Of a DNA stretch of 64,000 bases, positions 1-11,314 are shown piece by piece; position 1 is the stretch's first letter, and every line of letters starts with the position of its first letter. The notes below the pieces were generated by a model, which saw only the letters and a program-made list of their open reading frames with translations, ran no database searches and was not told the origin of the DNA. The translations under genes and the position numbers were made by a program. The stretch comes from Eukaryota sp. TZLM1-RC (taxonomy: Eukaryota; Metamonada: BaSk clade), in contig JAUPSS010000006.1 in NCBI GenBank assembly GCA_040285825.1, positions 1,426,001 through 1,490,000 of the forward strand, written 5' to 3'.

Positions 1-430
1 TTGTATTTGTAACAAAAACCGTCTGTCAATTTCCGTCGTATTGTGAGTTGTAAGAAATTTCTTCAATATCGGCCAGTTCTTCATAATGCTGTTCGTGATC
101 CTAAGAATTATTCACAGTTTGGGTTTTGTACATTAAGAGTAGAACCTTTGCAGCCACCAAGTAAAATAAGCTTCGGATGAATTAACTTCTCAACTGTTGA
201 GAAACTTTTGTGTGGAATTCACCAAGGTAAAAAGACTCTAGAAAGTGCAATGATTTCAGAATTGTTGCTCGTATGATATCAAAAAGGAGCTCATGTTTGA
301 GACTTTTCCGGAATTCAGTGTCTAACGTAAAAGAAAGAAGAATGAATACGTATAACAAAGGACATGGAGTTGTGTGATGAGATGATGATGCTTGGAAATG
401 CAGCTTTTTGTACTTACTTCTGAGATGCAT
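1..430 (-). pseudogene. Antisense retroelement remnant in the leader of copy 1 (cut by window start)
   Basis: Position 1 corresponds to position 20265 of the same leader ahead of copy 4, so the window opens inside a tail II leader. On the minus strand an 82-codon open frame runs from 430 to 182. Its product is not recognised on its own. The more complete leader copies continue on the minus strand into an endonuclease C-terminal motif (see the leader at 19975-20640), so this is probably the upstream part of the same decayed gene. The plus strand from 398 onward doubles as the first codons of ORF-A. Confidence 0.4.
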
Positions 431-3400
431 CGATCAAATATACTTCACACCCTGCGCTCGTGGTTTTCTTCAGTACCTGTGGAGCAAGACCACCTAGATC
501 TCAAAAAGATCCAACCCCTTTCAATCGTATCCAAGCACTACATTTGAATCTACCCACAAGTCTTTCCTTCACACAATCTGTGGTCTTCATAATACTTTGA
601 ATCCTTTTTGTCACAGAGAACAACATGAAAGCTGTTTACATTATCTTGCTCAGTGAAGAATCTGTTGAGATAGAGCCTTTCAAAACCAAGTTAGCTGACC
701 TCCCTAGTCTCCCTGATATGAAGCCTTACCCTTATAAAATTAATCTCATTAGTGCCATGTCCTACTATTTGAATTTCGTACCAGATTTTCGTGTTCATTA
801 TCTCTTTGATATAGCCTCGAAAAAGATCTATTTGGATGATAGAGTTCTTCGTTAGTGACAAGTGCTTAATGATCAAGAATACAATTCCTATGCTCTACAA
901 AAACCTTATACAAACTTACTTCAGTCGCATTGAAAATAGGTCTGTTCTTTTTCGAGACCTTGATGAAAGTCAAAAAGCCCAGTTTCTGACAAATTTTCCT
1001 TCAGTTTTGCCCAAATCAGTTTCGGAGACCCGTGGGTGTGCTGTTTTTGTTCAATTCGGAGGAATTCACATCAATATTGCAACAATATTCTCATTTTGTT
1101 TACAATTTGTTTGCATATCCATTTGTAACGTATTTTTGATACGGCATCTGAGTCGTTATTTAGTACTTATGAAGCACAACTTGTTGAGTTATCAAATATT
1201 AAAGCTGCACTACATGTTTCAGCCAGGGAAGATATCAATTGTGCTCCTAGTCAAGTTTCTCCTATTAATGGTAAACCTTGTTATGTTTATAAGATGGATC
1301 CAAACTTTAATATGCGTAATTTAATCAAAATTTCATTTTGTCAATTATCAAACCTAATTTTCAATTTGTTAAATACTTACGATCCCATTGTCGATTACCG
1401 CTTCCCTTTTTAAACATGCGGCTCTCAATGGGCCTAATCAACATCTCTCCGTCATTAATTTTCAACCTTTCGCCAGCGACGAAGATGCACTTCAAGCTCT
1501 AGAAAAATTTTTTTCAAGGAGGTAGGGTACATCCAAGCCTTTTTTTCTTATGAATGTGATCATTCAGTTCCAGTACATTCTGGAATGAAAGACATTTGCC
1601 AAGAATTTAGCGACTTATCACCAAAAGGAAAATATGTTACTTGCGTCCAACGGAAATCACCGTGTATTGGACTAACAACTGCTATTTATTTTGCATTATC
1701 GAAATTAAACAATGTGGTTTGTTATCAATTGGAGAAATTTGTGTCTGATACCCCGGACAAAGTATATGAAAGTCTTATCTATATTAACAGTGTAGTTTTA
1801 TTTTGTAAGGATTTGCCGTTGAACAATGTACACAAACTCATGAATACACTTAGCCAGAGACACTTTCAGTTTTTTTCATTTGGTGTACATTGGAAACAAG
1901 TTACCGGCCTTGAAAGAAAGGATGTTTCGATACAAAAAAATACACGTATGAAATGAATCTTTATAGAGACAATTTTATTTCTACTTTGAACAAACGTTGT
2001 GATCAATTAAACAAAAAAACTAGGACGACATGTTGAAAAAGATTTCTTATATATAGGAATTGCATTATTTAAGAAGAATTTTTCCTTAGCTGAGACTACA
2101 GTTAAGAGTTTGCTCGATTCAATGTGGAAGAAACTGAACGATCGAGATAAAGGACTATTTCTATTTTTATTGTCTTGTTTCGGTGACTGGGAAATCAGAA
2201 CAATTTCCCCTTGATTTATTCACTTCTGAAAGATTTCATTCTAATTTTGAAAAGTTGCCTTGTTTTAACAGAATTATTCTCCCTGCTGTTGGAGCTGGTA
2301 CAGGTCTATTTTGTATAAATAGAACTGTTGCTGAAATAATTTGTTCTTCTTCAACCAACTCTGGCGAATCAACTATTATGAATGCTTTTCGTCTTCTTTG
2401 GGATTCTGGAAGCGAAGCATGGTTTCATTCTGTTTTTATAAAGGTTATTCGAAAGTTATTTCTTAATCGAAGAGGTAAAATTAAAAATTCAACCAAAAGA
2501 TGCTTTTGATCTCTATTTTTTAATCCGATGTACTAGCGAAAATCTTCCTTCAGAATTATTATATAGTCAGCTTCAATGTTCGTTTTTGAAAATTTGTGCA
2601 AAAGAGGGATTCGAAGTTGAAAACTTATAGATGAAGCCATTTGTATTTTTTAACAACAGTGGCAAAATTGTTGAAAAATTTGGAGATTACGATGTGCCTG
2701 AAGGTTTTGTTAAAGAACGTCAAATTTCTCAGTTCTTCACTATTCTAGGGGATACATTCCGTTATTTTGCTCAAAATTTGCATTCCAGGAGAGCACACTG
2801 TTTGGATCTCTCGTTGATTTCCTATCAACAGGCATTGGCTGAGGATTCCGGGTCTACTTTTTGCAGCGCATGGATTTTTATTGACATATTGTTGTTGTTA
2901 TTTTTCGGGTAGAAATGATTTGGCTAACCGTTTTTCCACCAGCGAGTATCTCACACATGAGTTATTTATTTCTTTAGTTGAAAAATCCCCAGATTCCGTC
3001 CTTCAATTTGATTCATGGTTTACGAGTATGGGAGAATTTTTGCTGTCTCACAGTTTTGAAGCATTGTCTGATGATGAGCAACTAGCAGTTGGTAGAATAT
3101 GGTCTTTTTTTCTTCATAAGTAAGATGTTATCTTTTGACGATCGAAATTTGGTTTGGGATAATGATACTGTTGCTGAGTATATCAAAATTCCTCAATCGC
3201 GACTATTGTTGCAACATGATGAAGATGATGATAATTCAGATTGTTTTACATTGGCAACTGTTGTGGAGAAAGACCACCGAAATCTATCTTTAGAGGCAGC
3301 TACTCTGTTTCTTTTACGGTGAAACTGATTGTGAATCTGTATTTAATAATTTGGAAGATGTTTTCACTAGTAGTAGTAGTAAAAACTGTACACTAACTAC

Positions 3401-3634
3401 AATGCTCCAATTATATTTTAAGCCTGAGTTATTCCGATCCAAGAATTTCAACATTGTTCTTATTGATGACCAATTTATAAATCAACAATCCTGTTATCTT
3501 GAACTAAGAGATTCCAAATATAGGCTGTGTAAGGCACAGCAGGATTCTTACATGTTCATGCCAGCTGCGTTGACCAAAGACAGTGTAGGCAGCATGAATG
3601 TGAGAACTCTATCAAATGACCAATTGCCCGTCAC

Positions 3635-3773
3635 TGATGCCGTTAGGCAGATGAACACACGAAGGAGAGAGAGAAATCTGAGTTTATTAATAAAACTGAT
3701 TCATAAACGAGTATCACGTCATCAGTCAAAATACAATGAAACCTACTAATTCAATTTAAGTTCGACAACAACA
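3635..3773 (-). repeat. LTR of TRIM copy 1 (left)
   Basis: 139 bp, identical by eye to 4323-4461. It begins TGATGCC and ends CAACAACA on the plus strand. In the sense (minus) orientation it contains an AATAAA within TTAATAAAC, a plausible polyadenylation signal marking the R region. Confidence 0.85.
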
Positions 3774-3813
3774 CTACTTTTTCTCATTTTCTGAGGACAA
3801 ATACAGTACTGGC

Positions 3814-4062
3814 TCAATAGAGGGGAGATATGGGGTTTGTTAAATTCTCCGGTGCATCGATGGTATGAGAACGTTGGATACCTACGAAAAGAAGTCCTCT
3901 GGCAAATCGGTTCAGAAAAGCTATGTCTGGCAACTTCAGTCCGGAAGCCCTACTCTTTACCTGGAAAAAACGTCGCAGGTAACAGGACATACGTTCTCGG
4001 ACGTCACCAATACGGACATAAAGCATCAGTTCTGACATAGCCAGACTAAAATCTTCGTACAT
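3814..4062 (-). CDS. Small ORF inside TRIM copy 1 (unknown)
   Basis: An 82-codon ATG-initiated frame in the sense orientation of the LTR element. The same protein is encoded at 26957-27205 in the second copy. It is basic and contains Arg/Phe-rich stretches such as YLRRFF and LNRFARGLLF. I do not recognise a family. A gag remnant is possible from its position between the LTRs, but no zinc knuckle or protease motif is visible. Confidence 0.35.
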   Translation of the reverse strand: MYEDFSLAMSELMLYVRIGDVRERMSCYLRRFFQVKSRASGLKLPDIAFLNRFARGLLFVGIQRSHTIDAPENLTNPISPLY

Positions 4063-4322
4063 GGCGAACGATACGACAGATTGTAGATGTCTGAGAAGAA
4101 CATCGTCACTGGATCAGCCGTCGGATTTCTGGAGAGATAGGGACTCTAACAGAAAAGAATCGACCAAGAGTCTTGCTGGAACAAGCTCTTTCTTAGGAGT
4201 CACCGAAGAATAAATCTTTCACTCCTATAGGAACAGAAGAACACTTTCAACTTTCATGGAAGAAAGAGACGTCAGGTTAACAGAGGGAACAGTCATCTGA
4301 AATAAGAAGGGCCAATAATTAT

Positions 4323-4461
4323 TGATGCCGTTAGGCAGATGAACACACGAAGGAGAGAGAGAAATCTGAGTTTATTAATAAAACTGATTCATAAACGAGT
4401 ATCACGTCATCAGTCAAAATACAATGAAACCTACTAATTCAATTTAAGTTCGACAACAACA
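4323..4461 (-). repeat. LTR of TRIM copy 1 (right)
   Basis: 139 bp, identical by eye to the left LTR. The target duplication TCAC follows at once (4462-4465), after which ORF-A resumes. Confidence 0.85.
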
Positions 4462-4771
4462 TCACAGTATTTTGTGATTCAAATGCTATTATTATTTTCT
4501 CCAAAAATAAACCCTACCTTAAAATTTCACCAAAAACCCTGTGATTGTTTATTAAGGTAGATGAGTCTATTTAAAAAGCTTAGTTTTTGTTTATATTTGA
4601 AAAACCCTGCTGTTTCACAACTTCCACAATGTTTCAGAACATATGCATGAACCATTGCGAATGAGTTTTCATCGGTTACCTTATCTTATATTTGTTGTTA
4701 TATGTTATAGACTATTTTATTTTTTGCATAAATATGTTTGAACATTCCTATTGATCAATTATCACTAAAAA

Positions 4772-5404
4772 GTGTATTCAAATTCACCACAGCTCACTTT
4801 GCATCATGCTCTGAATTGTTCTAAATTGATAACTTATCGTTCTTCATTACATGATCCTGTTAGAGACACTCTTTTCAATATAGCACAAACTGTAAGCATA
4901 TCGTGTAACAAAGAGCCTCTGCTAAAGCAAACACGTTCTCAGAATTATTTTGGTTCTGGTGATAAAGTTGCTGTATACTGTGATTGGATTGATAATTCTG
5001 AAGCTACTTTTGACTTTGTCTCATGTAATGATGCAAATGATACTGTTGTTCACAGAGGAAAACTTGGTCCTGTAAGTGTTCTTGATTTTAAAGCAAAAGA
5101 AAGACATAGAAAATATGATACAGATACTGAGGAGGCTAATGTTGATAGAAATACACAGCTGGTTTTTATTGCTTTCCCATTTTCGATTAATGGAAGATTA
5201 TCAAATGAAGCAGAAACTTTTTTGAATGATTTCCAAAAAAATGTTCAAGTAAAAACAATGAAAAGTTTTGATATTGGCTTATGGCGTTCACGGATTCAAT
5301 TTGCCATTATTAATAGATTACCTCGGTTTTTCAATCGAATAAGAGAAGCTTTAGCTAGACAGCAAGCAGATCAAGATTTTGTAGAGGAAATCTTGGTTCA
5401 ATGA
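4772..5404 (+). pseudogene. Zinc-knuckle/restriction-like endonuclease fragment of a non-LTR retroelement (tail I, copy 1)
   Basis: A 210-codon open frame with no ATG near its start; it opens at GTG 4772. It contains the second half of a zinc knuckle (HALNC, residues 12-16), then a PD-(D/E)XK-like region: GDKV (63-66), FDF (80-82) and KAKERHRKY (107-115). The family's tail follows, with GRLSNEAETFL (141-151) and WRSRIQFAI (171-179). Such endonucleases nick target DNA for target-primed reverse transcription. Compared with the minus-strand relative at 18099-18857, four bases are missing in the knuckle. This destroys the CxC half and shifts the upstream frame, so it is a 3' gene fragment. It lies 227 bp downstream of ORF-A. 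An AATAAA occurs near 5452. Confidence 0.65.
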
Positions 5405-5507
5405 TAGTCGTCCCATTAGTTATGAGTTAATTTAATTAAGTGTGAAAATTGAATAAATATTAAATAACAAAGAAGCAATAACTTCATATTATTTTTAGAC
5501 TTACATA

Positions 5508-5782
5508 GTCAGCCTTGATTATTCTGTCTATAAAGTTCAAGAATCCTGTTATTGACGTAGCACAATCTAAATAACCTAGACGACCCTCGGATATTAGGTT
5601 TTGAATCTTCTGTCCAAGCCGATCGATCGGATATTTTTACACCCTTCAGAAACTGTAAACATTACAGATATCCTTTCAAGATATTCTTTGAAACCCAACT
5701 CACTTCATTCTTGGTGTAGTTCTTTCAGTTCATTCCCTCTACTTTCGTATCATCCATATAATGTGTCTCTGGTATAATCACT
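5508..5782 (-). pseudogene. RT palm/connection fragment of a second non-LTR clade (tail I, copy 1)
   Basis: Reading the minus strand gives YMDDTKVEG with YMDD at 5749-5760. In neighbouring frames follow NELKELHQE, a stretch ending FTVSEGC, then NLISEGRLGYLD. That order (catalytic MDD, a helix with ELxxL, a Cys-containing stretch, a xYLxxL-like turn) is the palm-to-thumb order of R2-related RTs whose motif C reads MDDLKLYGKN. It is broken by a stop and at least two frameshifts. It differs from the RT in tail II, which has YMDDISVI after GVKQGDPLGP. Nothing upstream of motif C is convincingly preserved. Confidence 0.5.
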
Positions 5783-6728
5783 CTTTTTCTTGATCATTCT
5801 CTTGATGTGCTCGTGCTTATTTCAACAAGAAAGATACTTGATATTCACCACCATCGTTCTCCACACTGTATTCTACTTTACTTCAAATTCATACCTGGGA
5901 CATTCAGTTTCCATTCCACACCTGTATTGTCCAGCAAACTTCATTATACATTTCATTGACCTTAGCTTGCTGATTTTCATCACATTTGCACCCTCTATTC
6001 CCTTATGATTACCCCATATGATTTCCGACAACTGGGAGTTGAACCCACAAACATTGGGATTTCTACTGTTAATTTGTTGGAGGTGGTGGTATTTGAACCT
6101 AGAACATGGTTTTGAGTGGAAATCTTTATTCTTATTTATTATTTATTTATTATTAAACTAACTAAAATTTCTCATGAAGGATGATTTTCGCTGGTTTGGG
6201 TTTTAGTTAATTATCATGTTTTTACATGTAAATGATATAATTTACCATTAACCTTAAGTTGGTTGATTGAACACAATTTAAACTTGAAATTTACCAATGC
6301 CAAAACTTAAGGTTCAGATGATCTAGATGATGAAGTTAGTGATGAAACATTAAGACCCTTGTTACAACTAATGTTGGCTTTGATGATGTAGTTGTTGTTT
6401 GTTATTCAAATGCTATTGTAGGGTTCCATTCATCATTATTATTATTTTCAATTTGAGAGTCTCCACCAAATATTGAGAGTAATTCTCTTTATTTTGAGTT
6501 TCTATTGATAAACACATAAACGACTAATTAATCATCAATCATTCTGTTTTTAACTGTTGTAAGATGATTATGGTCAAGAAAGACCTGATTACGTGTTTCT
6601 GTATAGTCTACATGTTTTTGGATTTTTGGATGTTTGTTGACAACAACCTTTTATGTGATTTAACTAGTCTTAATATAGTCTTATTAATATATTTATATAT
6701 GATTTTTTATAACTAATCATTTAAATAA
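5783..6728. other. Tail I spacer
   Basis: No coding frame I can support. The minus strand between 6028 and 6125 holds two motifs resembling the polymerase III B box (see 6028-6125). The remainder is AT-rich with TTATT-type low complexity (6130-6160). The same sequence recurs at 11315-12260, and its distal part at 32689-33451 and 46709-47485. Confidence 0.6.
6028..6125 (-). other. Two B-box-like motifs, possible tRNA-derived SINE relic
   Basis: On the minus strand GGTTCAAATACC and, further on, GGGTTCAACTCCC fit the polymerase III B-box/T-arm pattern GGTTCRANNCC. I see no A box at the expected distance and no foldable tRNA body, so this is at most a SINE relic. Copies occur at 11560-11657 and in the tail I remnants. 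Confidence 0.25.
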
Positions 6729-6979
6729 TTACTTTTTCGAAATGAAAAATGTGAAGCACTGTTATTATGGTGCAAGACAAGTCTGGTTTTTGTTTCCAAA
6801 CATTGTGTTAAGGACAACTACCATGTGAATACAGCAACTTCACAATTATTAGAAGATTTTTGTGAGAAAAAAAACGTCTGAGTGAATATTTGAGTTTTAT
6901 CAATTCTATGATTAGTTTTATGATTAACATACCTAATACTTCAGTACTGACAATTTGTTACAAAGGGTCAATGGACTGA
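6729..6979 (+). pseudogene. Possible lost N-terminal segment of ORF-A (copy 2)
   Basis: Counterpart of the 82-codon open frame at 33452-33700. Here an extra T and an extra A in two homopolymer runs put it out of frame. See that entry for the reasoning. Confidence 0.3.
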
Positions 6980-6998
6980 GAAGAATTATTTTCCGATT

Positions 6999-9900
6999 GT
7001 GAAGGCTGTTTACATTATCTTGCACAGTGAAGAAACTGTTGAGATAGAGCCTTTGAAAACCAAGTTAGCTGACCTCCCTAGTCTCCTTGATGTGAAGCCT
7101 TACCCTTATAAAATTAATCTCATCAGTGCCATGTCCTACTATTTAAATTTCGTACCAGATTTTCGTGTTCATTATCTCTTTGATATAGCCTCGAAAAGAT
7201 CTATTTGGATGATAGAGTTCTTCGTTAGTGACAAGCGCTTAATGATCAAGAATACAATTCCTATGCTCTACAAAAACCTTATACAAACTTACTTCAGTCG
7301 CATTGAAAATAGGCCCGTTCATTTTCGAGACCTTGATAAAAGTCAAAAAGCCCATTTTCTGAAAAATTTTCCTTCAGTAATTGCCCAAATCAGTTTCGGA
7401 GACCCGTGGGTGTGCTGTTTTGTTCAATTCGGAGGAATTCACATCAATATTGCAACAGTATTCTCATTTTGTTTACAATTTGTTTGCATATCCGTTTGTA
7501 ACGTATTTTGATACGGCATCTGAGTCGTTATTTAGTACTTATGAAGCACAACTTGTTCAGTTATCAAATATTAAAGCTGCACTACATGTTTCAGCCAGGG
7601 AAGATATCAATTGTGCTCCTAGTCAAGTTTCTCCTATTAATGGTAAACCTTGTTATGTTTATAAGATGGATGCAAACTTTAATATGCGTAATTTAATCAA
7701 AATTTCATTTTGTCAATTATCAAACCTAATTTTCAATTTGTTAAATACTTACGATCCCATTGTCGATTACCGCTTCCCTTTTAAACATGCGGCTCTCAAT
7801 GGGCCTAATCAACATCTCTCTGTCATTAATTTTCAACCTTTCGTCAGCGACGAAGATGCACTTCAAGCTCTAGAAATTTTTTTTCAAGGAGGTAGGGTAC
7901 ATCCAAGCCTTTTTTCTTATGAATGTGATCATTCAGTTCCAGTACATTCTGGAATGAAAGACATTTGCCAAGAATTTAGCGACTTATCACCAAAAGGAAA
8001 ATATGTTACTTGCGTCCAACGGAAATCACCGTGTATTGGACTAACAACTGCTATTTATTTTGCATTATCGAAATTAAACAATGTGGTTTGTTATCAATTG
8101 GAGAAATTTGTGTCTGATACCCTGGACAAAGTATATGAAAGTCTTATCTATATTAACAGTGTAGTTCTATTTTGTAAGGATTTGCCGTTGAACAATGTAC
8201 ACAAACTCATGAATACACTTAGCCAGAGACACTTTGAGTTTTTTCATTTGGTGTACATTGGAAACAAGTTACCGGCCTTGAAAGAAAGGATGTTTCGATA
8301 CAAAAAATACACGTATGAAATGAATCTTTATAGAGACAATTTTATTTCTACTTTGAACAAACGTTGTGATCAATTAAACAAAAAACTAGGACGACATGTT
8401 GAAAAAGATTTCTTATATATAGGAATTGCATTATTTAAGAAGAATTTTTCCTTAGCTGAGACTACAGTTAAGAGTTTGCTCGATTCAATGTGGAAGAAAC
8501 TGAACGATCGAGATAAAGGACTATTTCTATTTTATTGTCTTGTTTCGGTGACTGGGAAATCAGAACAATTTCCCCTTGATTTATTCACTTCTGAAAGATT
8601 TCATTCTAATTTTGAAAAGTTGCCTTGTTTTAACAGAATTATTCTCCCTGCTGTTGGAGCTGGTACAGGTCTATTTTGTATAAATAGAACTGTTGCTGAA
8701 ATAATTTGTTCTTCTTCAACCAACTCTGGCGAATCAACTATTATGAATGCTTTTCGTCTTCTTTGGGATTCTGGAAGCGAAGCATGGTTTCATTCTGTTT
8801 TTATAAAGGTTATTCGAAAGTTATTTCTTAATCGAAGAGGTAAAATTAAAATTCAACCAAAAGATGCTTTTGATCTCTATTTTTTAATCCGATGTACTAG
8901 CGAAAATCTTCCTTCAGAATTATTATATAGTCAGCTTTAATGTTCGTTTTTGAAAATTTGTGCAAAAGAGGGATTCGAAGTTGAAAAACTTATAGATGAA
9001 GCCATTTGTATTTTTAACAACAGTGGCAAAATTGTTGAAAAATTTGGAGATTACGATGTGCCTGAAGGTTTTGTTAAAGAACGTCAAATTTCTCAGTTCT
9101 TCACTATTCTAGGGGATATATTCCGTTATTTTGCTCAAAATTTGCATTCCAGGAGAGCACACTGTTTGGATCTCTCGTTGATTTCCTATCAACAGGCATT
9201 GGCTGAGGATTCCGGGTCTACTTTTGCAGCGCATGGATTTTTATTGACATATTGTTGTTGTTATTTTTCGGGTAGAAATGATTTGGCTAACCGTTTTTCC
9301 ACCAGCGAGTATCTCACACATGAGTTATTTATTTCTTTAGTTGAAAAATCCCCAGATTCCGTCCTTCAATTTGATTCATGGTTTACGAGTATGGGAGAAT
9401 TTTTGCTGTCTCACAGTTTTGAAGCATTGTCTGATGATGAGCAACTAGCAGTTGGTAGAATATGGTCTTTTTTTCTTCATAAGTAAGATGTTATCTTTTG
9501 ACGATCGAAATTTGGTTTGGGATAATGATACTGTTGCTGAGTATATCAAAATTCCTCAATCGCGACTATTGTTGCAACATGATGAAGATGATGATAATTC
9601 AGATTGTTTTACATTGGCAACTGTTGTGGAGAAAGACCACCGAAATCTATCTTTAGAGGCAGCTACTCTGTTTCTTTACGGTGAAACTGATTGTGAATCT
9701 GTATTTAATAATTTGGAAGATGTTTTCACTAGTAGTAGTAGTAAAAACTGTACACTAACTACAATGCTCCAATTATATTTTAAGCCTGAGTTATTCCGAT
9801 CCAAGAATTTCAACATTGTTCTTATTGATGACCAATTTATAAATCAACAATCCTGTTATCTTGAACTAAGAGATTCCAAATATAGGCTGTGTAAGGCACA

Positions 9901-10076
9901 GCAGGATTCTTACATGTTCATGCCAGCTGCGTTGACCAAAAGACAGTGTAGGCAGCATGAATGTGAGAACTCTATCAAATGACCAATTGCCCGTCACAGT
10001 ATTTTGTGATTCAAATGCTATTATTATTTTCTCCAAAAATAAACCCTACCTTAAAATTTCACCAAAAACCCTGTGA
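6999..10076 (+). pseudogene. ORF-A copy 2, decayed
   Basis: Full-length relative of the intact copy, of the type I allele (VQLSN, DANFN, RPVHFRDLDKS). The conserved ATG is GTG here (6999), so it has no start at that site. Breaks that look genuine: an altered short stretch near 7378 that shifts frame, and CAA to TAA (stop at 8938-8940). Further frameshifts lie in T and A runs near 9470 and 9938. Between breaks the frame is long (7381-8940 and 8950-9486). The P-loop-like SPCIGLTT is retained near 8030. It is followed after 227 bp by the endonuclease fragment. Confidence 0.75.
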
Positions 10077-10303
10077 TTGTTTATTAAGGTAGATGAGTCT
10101 ATTTAAAAAGCTTAGTTTTTGTTTATATTTGAAAAACCCTGCTGTTTCACAACTTCCACAATGTTTCAGAACATATGCATGAACCATTGCGAATGAGTTT
10201 TCATCGGTTACCTTATCTTATATTTGTTGTTATATGTTATAGACTATTTTATTTTTTGCATAAATATGTTTGAACATTCCTATTGATCAATTATCACTAA
10301 AAA

Positions 10304-10936
10304 GTGTATTCAAATTCACCACAGCTCACTTTGCATCATGCTCTGAATTGTTCTAAATTGATAACTTATCGTTCTTCATTACATGATCCTGTTAGAGACA
10401 CTCTTTTCAATATAGCACAAACTGTAAGCATATCGTGTAACAAAGAGCCTCTGCTAAAGCAAACACGTTCTCAGAATTATTTTGGTTCTGGTGATAAAGT
10501 TGCTGTATACTGTGATTGGATTGATAATTCTGAAGCTACTTTTGACTTTGTCTCATGTAATGATGCAAATGATACTGTTGTTCACAGAGGAAAACTTGGT
10601 CCTGTAAGTGTTCTTGATTTTAAAGCAAAAGAAAGACATAGAAAATATGATACAGATACTGAGGAGGCTAATGTTGATAGAAATACACAGCTGGTTTTTA
10701 TTGCTTTCCCATTTTCGATTAATGGAAGATTATCAAATGAAGCAGAAACTTTTTTGAATGATTTCCAAAAAAATGTTCAAGTAAAAACAATGAAAAGTTT
10801 TGATATTGGCTTATGGCGTTCACGGATTCAATTTGCCATTATTAATAGATTACCTCGGTTTTTCAATCGAATAAGAGAAGCTTTAGCTAGACAGCAAGCA
10901 GATCAAGATTTTGTAGAGGAAATCTTGGTTCAATGA
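10304..10936 (+). pseudogene. Zinc-knuckle/endonuclease fragment (tail I, copy 2)
   Basis: The encoded 210 residues are the same as those of 4772-5404, exactly 5,532 bp downstream. It has the same missing CxC half of the knuckle and no ATG. The identity across 210 codons shows that the module duplication is recent. Confidence 0.65.
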
Positions 10937-11039
10937 TAGTCGTCCCATTAGTTATGAGTTAATTTAATTAAGTGTGAAAATTCAATAAATATTAAATAAC
11001 AAAGAAGCAATAACTTCATATTATTTTTAGACTTACATA

Positions 11040-11314
11040 GTCAGCCTTGATTATTCTGTCTATAAAGTTCAAGAATCCTGTTATTGACGTAGCACAATCT
11101 AAATAACCTAGACGACCCTCGGATATTAGGTTTTGAATCTTCTGTCCAAGCCGATCGATCGGATATTTTTACACCCTTCAGAAACTGTAAACATTACAGA
11201 TATCCTTTCAAGATATTCTTTGAAACCCAACTCACTTCATTCTTGGTGTAGTTCTTTCAGTTCATTCCCTCTACTTTCGTATCATCCATATAATGTGTCT
11301 CTGGTATAATCACT
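11040..11314 (-). pseudogene. RT palm/connection fragment of the second clade (tail I, copy 2)
   Basis: Second copy of 5508-5782, with YMDD at 11281-11292. The same stop and frameshifts are present, so decay preceded the duplication. Confidence 0.5.

Larger units (their letters stand above)
3635..4461 (-). mobile_element. TRIM-like LTR element, copy 1 (inserted in ORF-A)
   Basis: An 827-bp insertion absent from all other ORF-A copies. It is bounded by two identical 139-bp direct repeats that begin TG and end CA, and flanked by a 4-bp target duplication TCAC (3631-3634 and 4462-4465). This is the structure of an LTR retrotransposon too small to encode its own polymerase. Orientation is minus, because the purine-rich tract that precedes the 3' LTR in the other copy and the AATAAA inside the LTR both read on that strand. 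Identical LTRs imply recent insertion. Its LTR differs from the second copy at a handful of bases, so the two insertions were independent. Confidence 0.85.
398..4544 (+). pseudogene. ORF-A copy 1, frameshifted and split by an LTR insertion
   Basis: Co-linear with the intact copy at 20660-23959. It starts at the equivalent ATG (398), with the conserved second ATG at 625. The frame breaks repeatedly up to about 3316, mostly where an A or T run is one base longer than in copy 4 (for example near 513, 825, 1048 and 1415). From 3321 to 3634 it reads cleanly. A TRIM-like element (3635-4461) interrupts it, and the last 26 codons continue after the target duplication to TGA 4542-4544. Sequence type is the leader-II allele (VELSN, DPNFN, RSVLFRDLDES). 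It cannot make a full product as written. Confidence 0.75.

Noticed and set aside
3635-4461. Composite insertion sequence or inverted-repeat transposon
   Set aside because: The termini are direct, not inverted, repeats, start TG and end CA, and carry 4-bp duplications, a polypurine tract and AATAAA. That is LTR-element structure.
5790-6008. 72-codon hydrophobic frame in tail I (again at 11322-11540)
   Set aside because: It opens at a TTG, not an ATG, is only Leu/Ile/Phe-rich because of AT-rich composition, and lies antisense to sequence just upstream of the decayed RT.
6028-6125. Functional tRNA gene
   Set aside because: Only T-arm-like motifs are present. There is no anticodon arm, D arm or acceptor stem that pairs.
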